From positions 47,068,111-47,132,110 of the forward strand of contig CAMZMU010000080.1 of NCBI GenBank assembly GCA_947311845.1: DNA of 64,000 nt, given 5' to 3'. Below the pieces are notes generated by a model that saw nothing but the letters and a program-made list of their open reading frames with translations, did no database searches and was not told the origin of the DNA. The DNA comes from Poa pratensis (Eukaryota; Streptophyta; Magnoliopsida; Poales; Poaceae). The first letter of the stretch is position 1. Each line of letters opens with the position of its first letter. Positions 23,209 through 32,560 of this stretch are shown in pieces. A program made the translations under genes and the position numbers.

Positions 23209-23831
23209 TGTCGCATCCCGGGAGCAGGGGGTCCCCGTGATCCTCCCCGTGCGCCGCAGCCTGCCACGTTCGGGGTAACGGCACCCAAAGGACGGTAGCT
23301 CCCCCGTGAACAAGGCCCCGTGAAGGCCAGGGAAAGCATACCCGGGAAGCTTGGCCCTTAAGGGTCCCAGTGACGTCTAGGATAACGACAACAAAGGAGG
23401 TGAGGAAGGTGTGAGTGAAGTAAAGAGGGACAACCAGGGAAAAGGTGTCAGAGGCCTTGGTCATCCATGTGACGGGGTGCAGCTCCCCGTCCAACCTTTG
23501 TGGTATCCTCTTGAGATAAAAGGAGGACCGGGGGAGGAGAGAGGGATCATCTTGGAAGACAAGCTAGCTAGGTAGATCAGATCGAGAGAGCAAATCCTAG
23601 AGAGAGTGCCCGGGAACACATCTCTGTAGCCCGGATACGCATATCACCACCATATATTCAGACACGCAGGAGTAGGGTGTTACGCTTCGAGCGGCCTGAA
23701 CCTGGGTAAACTGCCTGTGTGTTCTACTTTCTGCATCGCTTACTCGCTCGCCTAGATCCACTTCGCGCCCCTCACCGAATCTCTAAAAGGTGGTCTCGCG
23801 ATCTCCGGTGATCGTGACTTCGAGCACGACA
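23209..23831 (+). repeat. 3' LTR of the non-autonomous gypsy element
   Basis: 623 bp, from TGTCGCATC to GCACGACA, followed directly by the target duplication GCAGT. A polypurine-like GCCCGGGGGCTAC precedes it. It is the intact counterpart of the split 5' LTR. Confidence 0.92.
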
Positions 23832-23836
23832 GCAGT

Positions 23837-24173
23837 ATGACTGACGCCTGGTATCTCATGCTTCAAATACGGGAGTTCATACGGGAGAAACAATGAGTAC
23901 AATATCCATCTACTGTGGAGCAATGGGCCAAGCAAAAGGCGGCGGCCACTGATGTTGCAGTCATGAAAGAGTTCGTTCGCATCCAATTGACGAGGTCGCA
24001 AACAATCGAAAATGAACTCACCCACTGCGACGGGGTGTTCAATCTTAAACCACCGACAAGGAACGAGATAGAAAGACGCATAGGACATCAGGCCGATCGC
24101 AGGCCATTCAACACGTTAGATGGTTCTCGCGAATTCCCGCCGAAGTCGAAGGCATCGAAGCCTCCCCACAATT
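23837..24173 (+). pseudogene. CACTA protease-like protein, C-terminal part after the insertion
   Basis: This frame continues the one broken at 2956 once the retrotransposon and its GCAGT duplication are removed. It reads QGSMTDAWYLMLQIREFI across the junction, then a stop (TGA at 23893), then an open stretch ending PPHN at 24173. In transposon-encoded C48 domains a Q-x-N/S-x-x-C-G block with the catalytic Cys is expected where MTDAW stands. No Cys is present. The downstream part (VEQWAKQKAAATDVAVMKEF and NELTHCDGVFN) is a helical tail of the kind seen in CACTA proteins. The copy is inactive by stop, lost Cys and insertion. Confidence 0.6.
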
Positions 24174-25139
24174 AAATGACAACGGTGTGTTGCCTGGCTA
24201 TTTAATTAACTAGCATGCCTACCTCTAGTTTCAAAGTCTTTGAACTTATGTGACATGTGTGAACTCCTTTTTACCGTCTTTTCATATGCCGATGATTAAA
24301 CTGTTGTGGCACTATGTGATCCAGAGGTGACGTCAGTGAGACTTGTGATATGCACGAATACACATTTTCTGCATCCCACTGGATCTCACTAACGCCATCT
24401 CTGAATTTGTGTGTCCAGTCTAAGTATGAGGCATGCTTTCCAGTTGATCCTACTTCATTCCTAGAATGGCGATGATTAAAGTGATATGGCGCACTACATG
24501 ATATCCTGATAGTTTATTGAACCTTGTATCATGCACACATATAAGTTGTGTACCTCCTACTTGGTTCAACAAAGCTATCACGATTTGTGTTTCCAATAAT
24601 ATTCTAAGTATGAGGCATAATTTTTTTTGAATCTTGTTTTGTCTAAGTCTTACAATGCCGATGATTTGTGTATATATGAGGCATGCTTTTGAGTTGGCCC
24701 TACTTTATTTGTGTCTAATTTACATCTTTTTGTACCCAATTCAATTCGTTGCCTAACTTTTTTATCTGTCTTCTCTATAGAGATGAAGAATGAGCAAGGA
24801 GGAGACGGAAGCTAGCGGCCGGAAGAGAGGAAGAACGACCGGATACTTCATTGTGATCCCCTCCTCCTCGTCATTGCGCGGCTCACTAGCTTAGCTTCTA
24901 AGTGATTGTAATTTAGATGACTACTTCCTTTTGAAAGCTTGCGATTTAAACTACCGACTCATCGTGATGTGTTTGTACTTGTATGATACATATTCGGTCG
25001 AACACTTGTATAACTTTTCGGTTTGTACTTATTAATCATGTATTTATACTGTTTCTGCTGCCTTTACATATACCACTGATATATATACCTGTATTTACCG
25101 CCGAAATACAATTTTCAAAAAAAAAAATACTGCAAAAAT
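24174..25139 (+). other. Non-coding 3' part of the CACTA element
   Basis: About 970 bp, AT-rich, with no long frame. It contains loosely repeated blocks: (G/A)CCGATGATTAAA-like sequence near 24291, 24470 and 24657, and TATGAGGCATGCTTT near 24425 and 24676. Between them lie pairs resembling ACTTGTGATATGCACGAATACA. A purine-rich stretch at 24780-24840 (GAGATGAAGAATGAGC) may be a last small exon. It belongs to the CACTA because the subterminal repeats and the TIR lie beyond it. No function can be assigned. Confidence 0.5.
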
Positions 25140-25403
25140 ATACCGCTGGCGAACTAGGTTTTACCCCGAAGCTCGACCGCTGGCGAGCGGAGCAGCTATC
25201 TCTGGCGGGCGCGGTTCGTCACCAGCGCTGCTAGAACCTACCGCTGGCGGGCAGAGCTTTGTTCGCCAGCGGTAAGTTTTCCTACCTCTGGCGGGCGCCA
25301 GCTTCGCCAGCGCATTACCACTGGCCAGACTGTACTGGCGGACGCTTATTCGCCAGCGGTAGCCAAAAAGCGTCCGCCAGCGGTAACCTTTTCCCTACTA
25401 GTG
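25140..25403. repeat. CACTA 3' subterminal repeat array and terminal inverted repeat
   Basis: At least eight copies of a core close to ACCGCTGGCGG or its reverse complement CCGCCAGCGGT occur in both orientations between 25140 and 25390, for example at 25142, 25176, 25240, 25262, 25352 and 25373. The terminal CCCTACTAGTG ends at 25403. In En/Spm elements the subterminal repeats are the binding sites of the element's DNA-binding protein. That function is family knowledge; the repeat pattern itself is visible. Confidence 0.8.
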
Positions 25404-26480
25404 TGGGTGCTCCGGTGCGGCCTGACGCAGTCGCACGGGTGCGGTTCAAATGGTCTACAGACGAGACCTACATCGATTGCCTGCAGATGGCCTATCCAGA
25501 GTTATCTAGTCTCTCTCTCAAAAGAAAACAAAAAAATTCATTAATTGTCTCACCCGTTGGAGCTAAAACGTAATTGTTGATGTTAAATGTAGCATCATGC
25601 TAGTAGTTGACTTAGTAAGGTTCACGCCCTATTTATAACGAAAATATGTACAACACGAGTGAGCATATACAAGTTTTCCAAGACTCCTAGTGAGTTCGGG
25701 AACCAATTTATTTTGGTACAACGCTTTAAGTTTGGGTGGCGTTTTAGCACCCTGACCATATGTTTCCGGTTTCGAAAATCCGTTTCAAACATATTTTGAA
25801 ATGTCAAAAATTTGGAAAAAAATTACATCTCAATGTTTTATGTGCTCACAAAGTGGTTTCACGGAAAACTGATATTTTTGTATCTTTGGTAAAAAGACAA
25901 TTTTTGTGTAAACAATATTTTTTACGAGACATTTATTTTGTCTTTTTTACACGGATCGCAAACAATATCGGGTTTTCATGAAACTTGGTGGGCGCACAGA
26001 ATGTCGAGATGCACGGGCGAAATTTTTGTTCGGATTTTTTTGAGTGTTTTTCCTGGTGGTAGGAGCATACACTCCCATGTGAAAAGTGGATTTTCGTTAC
26101 ATTTGTCTTTTGATTCACAATCTAATGTTTAGAATTGAAAGCATACGACAGTACCATTCAGTATCCACCTCTACCGTTTTATGTGCAATGTACGGCTCCT
26201 GCCACTCCGTTCCACCACCAATATTATTGACCTAAGTTGTTGAGAAGAAAGAACCTATTTGAGCATTTTGGATGAGAAAAAGGTTCTCGTCTAGATAGAG
26301 AGTTGATGTACAATGCATTAACCTTTTCGAAGCAAAAATAATAATTTAATTATACAAGGCAATCATAGTGTAGTTGATTGGCAAGCAGTTGGTACTGAGT
26401 TGCGTTTCAGCACATGACCCACCATTTTTGCCTGCTTGTTCAATTTGTCCTCTGAAACTCATCTTCTTCTTCCTAGCTTC
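25404..26480. other. AT-rich spacer between the CACTA and the FAR gene
   Basis: No gene is supported. Positions 25620-26140 contain A/T runs (TTTCGAAAATCCGTTTCAAA, CAAAAATTTGGAAAAAAATT) of a style common in dispersed cereal repeats, but neither termini nor target duplications were found. The first 100 bases are GC-richer. The right end would hold upstream regulatory DNA of the FAR gene. Confidence 0.4.
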
Positions 26481-26483
26481 CCC

Positions 26484-26491
26484 TATATATA
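26484..26491 (+). promoter_or_regulatory. TATA box of the FAR gene
   Basis: TATATATA within CCCCTATATATACATGG, 136 bases upstream of the likely ATG at 26627. Spacing fits a start site near 26520 with a leader of about 105 bases. A C/T-rich stretch lies just before it. Confidence 0.55.
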
Positions 26492-26769
26492 CATGGCCAC
26501 CCGTTCCAATTGAAAATCACAGTAATGCTTCCATTTGACAACCTAACACCCAACAGGTAGGCTTTAACCACGAGGCATAAACCTCACGACGCCCTCTCGA
26601 GCGAGGCACGCAAACTCGACGAAGCGATGATGGTAGGCGAAATGGATGCCGACATGGTCGTAGGATACTTCAGGGGCAAGAACATCCTCATTACCGGTTC
26701 CACTGGATTCTTAGGAAAAGGTACTGTTCATGCATGGCTACTCTTTCAGGATGTGCAATGTGTTTTAGC

Positions 26770-28112
26770 GAGTTATTAGCATAGAACTACCACTTTACGC
26801 GCTAAATTCCGAAAAACTACTACTTTACCTTTCAATCGCACAGAACTACCACTCTACGCCTGATTTTTTGCAATGTGCGCAAATCCGTGTCTAAACCAAA
26901 ATTGACACTCGTGCTGACAGGTGGGACCCACATGGCAGTGCTGACGTGGCAACACACATGGACTGTTTGTTGAGGTGGCAGCAAATGTGGACATGGGCCC
27001 ACCTGTCAGACCAATAAAAAATATAAAATCTAAAAAAATCTAAATATCAAAAGAAAAAGGGAAAAGTCATATTTTTTTTCTGTTTCTATTTCTCTTTTCA
27101 TTTCTTTTCCAATAATAAATAAAAACAATCAAAAGGTGAGATGAGGCCACGTATGGACCAAGGTCAACGCATCCCTTTCCAACTGATCGCTCATCAGATC
27201 GAGCTCGGAGCAGCGGGATTTCATGACGCGGCGGCGCTGCGGGCGGCGGCCGGGCGAGGCGGAGGGCGAGCCACGACGCCGGCGCACAGGGGCACGGCGA
27301 ACCACCGGCACCAGCAGCTGGACGCCCTGCGTCGCCGCCTGGGCGCGCGCGTGCTGGCCCGAGTGCTTCGCCAAGATCGCCGTGCGCATCGTGGCCACGT
27401 TCTTCCGCTTCACCGACGGCGTGGTCGCGGCCTTGCGGGAGGCGCAGAGGCTGTTCAAGCTGCTGGACATGCTCGACGCGGTGGGCCGGGAAAGGGAGCG
27501 TCTCGACGCGCTCTTCTCCGGCGAGTCGACCACGCTGGTCGCCATCCGCGAGTGCACGCGCGAGGTGGAGCTCGCCCTGGCGCGCGCCGCTGCCGGCGTA
27601 TTCTACGACTTCGGCTCCGTATGGAGACGCACCACGAGTTCGGGCTCTTAGCCCTGACAGGGATGAGGGGGTCGTGGGCTGCTGCGTCGGCGGCCGGAAG
27701 CGCAGCGGCGCCAGGAGCCATCCGGACGAGCTAGTCCATGGCCGCCACGACCAGCAGCCAGCGAAGGAGTGCGGAAAAGAAAAGAAAAGAGAAATAGAAA
27801 CAGAAAAATATGACTTTTTCCTTTTTCTTTTGATATTTAGATTTTTTTTTAGATTTTATATTTTTTATTGGTCTGACAGGTGGGCCCATGTCCATGTTTG
27901 CTGCCACCTTAGCAAACAGTCCATGTGTGCTGCCACGTCAGCACTGCCATGTGGGTCCCACCTGTCAGCACGAGTGTCAATTTTTGTTTAGACACGGATT
28001 TGCGCACATTGCAAAAAATCAGGCGTAGAGTGGTAGTTCTGTGCGATTGAAATGTAAAGTGGTAGTTTTTCGAAATTTAGCGCGTAAAGTGGTAGTTTTA
28101 TGCTAACAACTC
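26770..28112. mobile_element. Pack-MULE-like element with long terminal inverted repeats
   Basis: A 9-bp duplication, TGTTTTAGC, lies at 26761-26769 and 28113-28121. The ends are GAGTTATTAGCATAGAACTA and the reverse complement of TAGTTTTATGCTAACAACTC. The inverted repeats run about 340 bp each (26770 to about 27125 and about 27772-28112) and include GACAGGTGGG(A/C)CC blocks and long A/T runs. The 9-bp duplication and long TIRs are the Mutator-like signature. No MURA transposase is present. The centre (27126-27771) is abruptly GC-rich and looks like captured host sequence. The element lies in intron 1 of the FAR gene. Confidence 0.88.
27130..27771 (+). pseudogene. GC-rich captured gene fragment inside the Pack-MULE
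   Basis: About 640 bp of very GC-rich sequence between AT-rich inverted repeats. The most protein-like frame is 27223-27651 (+), with the helical stretch CFAKIAVRIVATFFRFTDGV, then ALREAQRLFKLLDMLDAVGR, and an Ala/Glu-rich helix to the end. Open frames also exist on the other strand (27557-27129), as expected from GC bias. The family was not recognised. A captured exon of a host gene is the best reading, and whether it is expressed is unknown. Confidence 0.5.
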
Positions 28113-29028
28113 TGTTTTAGCTGACCATCGAAGAGGGTTCTATGCTGGTATTTATTCTGAGAGCAGTGCTTGTGGAGAAGATACTGAGGGTTTAGCCTGA
28201 TGTCACGAAGCTCTTCCTCTTGGTCCGCGCCTCTGATGTCGAATCCGCAAAGCTTCGGATTCAGATGGAGGTAAAGTACTATATTATGCTAGCCTATTTT
28301 TTCCACCACATTTCTTGTAACTTTATCAGGCCCGAATTTTCTTGGCCATTGTGTTCTTGACAATAATCTTGTGTTTTTTTACCTTTTCCATCATGAAAGA
28401 ATATAAGTGGAAGCAAGTCTAAAGGCCTTGCAGAATACAAATCATTCGCAGTCTATCCGTCTCTGTGTGTATGCACATGCACATGTATGCTATGCCGAAT
28501 TTCATACTTGCACGCAACGCCATCATTCACACCTCTTGCATTTTGGAAGCTTTGCTCACACAAAATTCATGAGAATTCACTGACAAAAATTTACTCTGCA
28601 TTTGGTTTATAGTACATAAAATTTAATCCTACAGTTTGACAAAAAAAAAGATAACTTGACTGAAACATTTTTGTGCTATGGACCATCAATATCACGGATT
28701 ATTTTCTGAAAATCAATGTGACACATTATTTGTTTGTTAGCTATATCTAGCAATTCATTTATCAGGCATTCACCGAAATTCAGGTCAGCATAAATGCGTC
28801 ATATTGTCCACCGAGAGAAGTAACTATAAACTACACGGGGTAGGGGTGATGAATCACATGAAGACAATAGATACTCCACCAATCCACAAAACGTATCTTA
28901 TCGAGAAAATCTGCGGTGCAAGATGCAGAAATCCTTTCTGTGGAATAAAGACAGTCACGAGTAGGAAGCAGTGATAAATTGCCGATAAAATGTCTGTGGA
29001 GGAATGAATGGTAGCAGTGCACAAATAA

Positions 29029-29305
29029 GAGCAAGTACAATAAGGTCCAGTCAGCGGGCTATAAGGATTTTAATAATATATTTGTGCTTATATGAAGGAG
29101 AGAGAATATGCGAGAGTGTGGAAGCGGGCTCTCATGCAAGAGCCAGCTGCAGCACGTGCTCCTAGGCACTTTGTGAGAATGAAAGGTGGGTCAACTATTA
29201 ATAAAGTATTCCATATTACTATTATACGTGTCGGCTATTAGGTTGGCTATAGATAACATGACACCTTCTTATAGTCAACAGCCGACTATACTATTATACT
29301 TGCTC
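29029..29305. mobile_element. MITE with TAA target duplication (PIF/Harbinger-like)
   Basis: 277 bp, starting GAGCAAGTACAATA and ending TATTATACTTGCTC, which are inverted repeats of each other, flanked by TAA on both sides (29026-29028, 29306-29308). Size, a 3-bp TAA duplication and lack of coding sequence match Tourist-type MITEs. It sits in intron 2 of the FAR gene. Confidence 0.75.
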
Positions 29306-29627
29306 TAAGGGAGAAGGATGCCACTACATGGTAGCATGTAGTAGCTGAAGTGTATCTAATGCTCTTTACAAATAAACTGAAAGAAAAATCAACGGTAGCT
29401 TGCACTCCTGGGATTGGCAACCAGTCTGGAATTGAATTTGCAGCATTTATTTCTGATATATTTCCTCCAGGGAGAGTAATTTGACAAAAGCACTGTACAA
29501 TAAAATCTATTCATGAACGCTGTTTTGGTATTTTCAGGTCACAGGGAGGGAGATATTTCAACTTCTGAAAGAAAAACATGGCATGGACTTCGATGATTTC
29601 CTCGAAGAAAAGATCTGTCCTTTGGCC

Positions 29628-30151
29628 GAAATTTTGACAAAAGAGACCACCTCGCGAAATGAATTGTCAAAAAGGACCACTTCTGAAAATTATTGTCAAA
29701 AAGGACCACCTGAGCCGTGGCGGCAGGATCCCCAGGCGACACGTGTCCCCTGCCGCCACCGGGCGAGGCGGCAGGTTCCTGCCGCCACGGGCAGAGGCGG
29801 CACGTCCGCGGAGCTGCTGGTGGTGGGCCCAGCCGCCACAGCCTGTGGCGGCTTGGTGACGTGGAGCCTGCCGCCGGCACTGCGCAGAGCTGCTGGTGGG
29901 CCCAGCCGCCACCGCCTGTGGCGGCATGCTGACATGGCGCCTGCCGTCGTGGGCCCGGCCGCCAGCGCCCGTGGCGGCACGTGACGTGGAGCACGGCAGG
30001 CGGCGTGCCGCCTCTGCCCGTAGCGGCAGGGGACACGTGTCGCCTTGGGATCCTGCCGCCACGGCTCAGGTGGTCCTTTTTGACAATAATTTTCGGAGGT
30101 GGTCCTTTTTGACAATTCATTTCGCGAGGTGGTCTCTTTTGTCAAAATTTC
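29628..30151. mobile_element. Small non-autonomous MULE at FAR exon 3/4
   Basis: 524 bp, beginning GAAATTTTGACAAAAG and ending CTTTTGTCAAAATTTC. Each terminal repeat has three direct copies of a box close to TTGTCAAAAAGGACCACC. The core is GC-rich, with many GCCGCCAC and GTGGCGGC pairs that would fold. It is clearly related to the element at 33205-33883. No 9-bp duplication is visible (left flank CCTTTGGCC, right flank ACAGGTGAC), so flanking bases were lost. The right flank TTTCACAG|GTGAC reads like a splice acceptor, so it may have landed in a small intron and removed the donor. Confidence 0.75.
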
Positions 30152-32029
30152 ACAGGTGACATCATGTATGAAAATTTTGGGCTAGACACCGGCAACCTGA
30201 GAGAATTGTACAAGGACATAGACATCATCGTGAATGGAGCTGCGACTACAAATTTCTCTGAAAGGTAATTCAGGTGTTTCCTTGTAAGAGATTACTGACA
30301 TAAACATAGCTGTTGAAATAATTGGTCAACCTGTGATGCTTTTCAGGTATGACGTGGCGTTCGACGCGAATGTCCTGGGAGCAAAGCACGTCTGTGCATT
30401 CTCAAACAAGTGTACTAAACTCAAGATGTTGCTTCATGTTTCAACTGGTGCGGAGAAATATATAGGGCCATATGTTTATGATATATGCATTGTGGATGTG
30501 GAGACATATGCCATTCTAACTTATAAAGTGATTGATTACTGACTTGAACAGCCTACGTAGCTGGTGAACAAGACGGAATAATACTAGAGAAACCATTCTT
30601 GATGGGTGAGACACTAAGGGAGGGCACACATTTGGACATCGAATCCGAGCTAAATCTGATCAAAGAGACGAGCTGAAGGCTAACTGTTCATCTGAGAAGG
30701 CTGAGAGGAGAGCCATGAAGGAACTTGGTCTCAAGAGGTCAGACACAAACAACTTTTATTATCAGAAAAGAAGGGGAAAAGCAGCAACATACATCTGCAT
30801 GCATACTGCTTTGTGCGACTGGTAAATAACACTGCAAACCTTACATGTGTTTTCTTATGCACAAAGGGCTCGGCAGTTTGGGTGGCCAAACACCTATGTC
30901 TTCACCAAGGCAATGGGGGAGATGCTGCTGGGGCACCTTCGAGGCGACCTCCGGCCGAGCATCATAACCAGCATCGTCATGGAGCCATTGCCTGGATGGA
31001 TGGAAGGAATCAGGTGAGAAAAACTCAAGAATCTCTCTATTTCTTGATTCTTCGGGACAGTCGACAACAATGATCATGTGAACATTGTCATTTTTCGCAG
31101 GACAATCGACGCGGTGGTCATCGGCTACGCCAAGCAGACCTTGTCATTCTTCCTAGTCGACCTGGATTTGATAATGGACGTGGTGGGTTTGCTTAAAACT
31201 GACTGACAACAGAATTCTTGAATGAAAATGATTTGATCAAGCAACCAAGCCACTAATTACCAACTGTGGCGGGTACGTGGTTTGGACAGATTCCGGGGGA
31301 CATGGTGGTGAACGCGATGATGGTGGCCATGGCGGCACACTCGGAGGAGCAAGCGCAGACCATCTACCACGTGACGTCGTCGCTGCGCAACCCGGCGCCG
31401 TACGCCATCCTCGCGGAGTCCGGCCACCGGTACTTCTTCGACAACCCGCCCCGCACGGGGAGGAACGGCGAGCCCGCGCGGCTGAACAAGATGCGCTTCT
31501 TCAGCACGGTCGCGCGGTTGAGTCTGTACATGGCCATCAAGTACAGGCTTCCTCTCGAGGTTAGTTATCTTGTGGTTTCCATTCTGATTTCGTAAATGAG
31601 ATGATCAGATGAGGATGAGATTAGTCTTGCGGCTGGACAGATGCTTCGGCTGGTGAACATTGCGTTGTGCGGTGTTTTCTCGCGGCGCTACAACGAGCTT
31701 AGCAGAAAATACAGATTCGTGATGCAGCTCATTGAACTCTACGCGCCATACAGCTTGTTCAAAGGGTGGTACGTAGGCAACTTAAAAGCTTTATTATCAG
31801 AATGTAGCATTTTACCGTTAATTAGAATACGGTTCTTTGACTTAATTTTATCAACCTTGTGAAGCTTTGATGACATGAATACGGAGAAGCTAAGGATGGC
31901 GATGAACAAGGACCAAGATAACAATGCATCACAATGTTACTTTGATTTCGACCCCAAGTCCATCGACTGGGACGACTATTTCTACAGTGTTCACATTCCC
32001 GGTGTGCTCAAGTATATGTGTGAATGAGT

Positions 32030-32559
32030 TATGTTTAACTAGCCAAATCTCCCTCCCAGTTCCTAGCACTGAGTATGTATTATACTCCGTTTGTCACAAA
32101 ACTATGGTGTATCTGCAATTGGAGTTGTGCAGTTGTGCTTGTCATCCATCTGTAACAGTTTTTAAATTCGAACAAGTGTATTCAGCATCTTTAAGATAGT
32201 TCCTTTTCAATAACCTTTAATGATTTTCCAGTTGTTCATTGGGTTCCCTTTGTGGGGATTTTCTGCATATGTAGTCATAATTCTATCATTAACAAAAGGT
32301 TTCATTTGTTTAGAAAAGAGAGAGCAACTCCATACTCAAACATCGAGTGATGCACACAACCGAATTGTTAGATAGTGTTACTCGTCATATGAGGTTTCAC
32401 GAAAGAAGCATATCAACATACAGCGGAAAGAATGGAACTCCCATTGATCGACCGCTAGCCACATCGGATGAATAAAGTCCATGATGTCAACTCTAAGTGG
32501 CATGTACATACATCTCGATTTATCTATAGAAGATAATAACCGGCGCAAGAGTCTCCTTG
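32030..32559 (+). other. FAR 3' flank (3' UTR and downstream)
   Basis: AT-rich, no frame of note, directly after the FAR stop at 32027-32029. The first 200 bases are a reasonable 3' UTR. No unambiguous poly(A) signal was chosen. The right limit is the 5' truncation point of the LINE. Confidence 0.5.
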
Positions 32560-32560
32560 T

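Larger units (their letters stand above)
2957..23831 (+). mobile_element. Non-autonomous gypsy-type LTR retrotransposon with antisense gene, split by a chromovirus
   Basis: LTRs begin TGTCGCATC and end GCACGACA. The 5-bp target duplication GCAGT lies at 2952-2956 and 23832-23836. The 5' LTR is cut in two (2957-3090 and 17497-17989); the 3' LTR is 23209-23831. Without the nested chromovirus the element is about 6.5 kb. The internal region carries a PBS-like site, a truncated gag, a tandem-repeat array and a long antisense gene. No protease, RT, RNase H or integrase was found, so it must depend on proteins from another element. The antisense gene plus tandem repeats point to relatives of the Tat lineage of gypsy elements (inference). 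About ten substitutions over some 490 aligned LTR bases (about 2%, by eye) make it older than its guest. Confidence 0.85.
1..25403 (+). mobile_element. CACTA (En/Spm-type) DNA transposon, 5' end outside window, split by nested retrotransposons
   Basis: The right terminus ends in CCCTACTAGTG at 25393-25403, the reverse complement of a CACTAGTAGGG terminal inverted repeat. It is preceded by about 260 bp of subterminal repeats. Positions 1-2956 and 23832-25403 form one element: the reading frame at 2956 resumes after 23836 once the retrotransposon at 2957-23831 and its GCAGT duplication are removed. The coding part resembles the second gene block of grass CACTA elements (a charged, low-complexity protein followed by a C48-protease-like domain). 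The TNP2 transposase was not seen and would lie upstream of the window. The left TIR and the 3-bp target duplication cannot be checked here. Confidence 0.85.
26627..32029 (+). pseudogene. Fatty acyl-CoA reductase (alcohol-forming) pseudogene
   Basis: Eleven exons inferred from family resemblance and GT-AG sites: 26627-26720, 28167-28270, 29538-29627, 30156-30264, 30347-30447, 30552-30737, 30867-31013, 31101-31182, 31290-31559, 31641-31768, 31865-32029. FARs reduce long-chain acyl-CoA to primary alcohols with NADPH for cuticular wax, suberin or pollen wall. Visible: the Rossmann motif TGSTGFLGK, VNGAATTNFSER, the Y-x-x-x-K pair in [10 protein letters not shown], and the C-terminal FAR_C region ending HIPGVLKYMCE. 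Damage: TAG at 28193 where the family usually has a Gln; a MULE at the exon 3/4 junction; a frame break giving TGA at 30674; and exon 7 reading GDLRPS at 30941-30958, without the usual VVII before RPS. Exons 8-11 are intact. A Pack-MULE and a MITE sit in introns 1 and 2. Clearly a recently decayed gene. Confidence 0.92.

Noticed and set aside
29700..30070. Overlapping GC-rich frames in the small MULE
   Set aside because: The frames mirror each other across the inverted repeats and encode repetitive Ala/Gly/Arg products. No gene.
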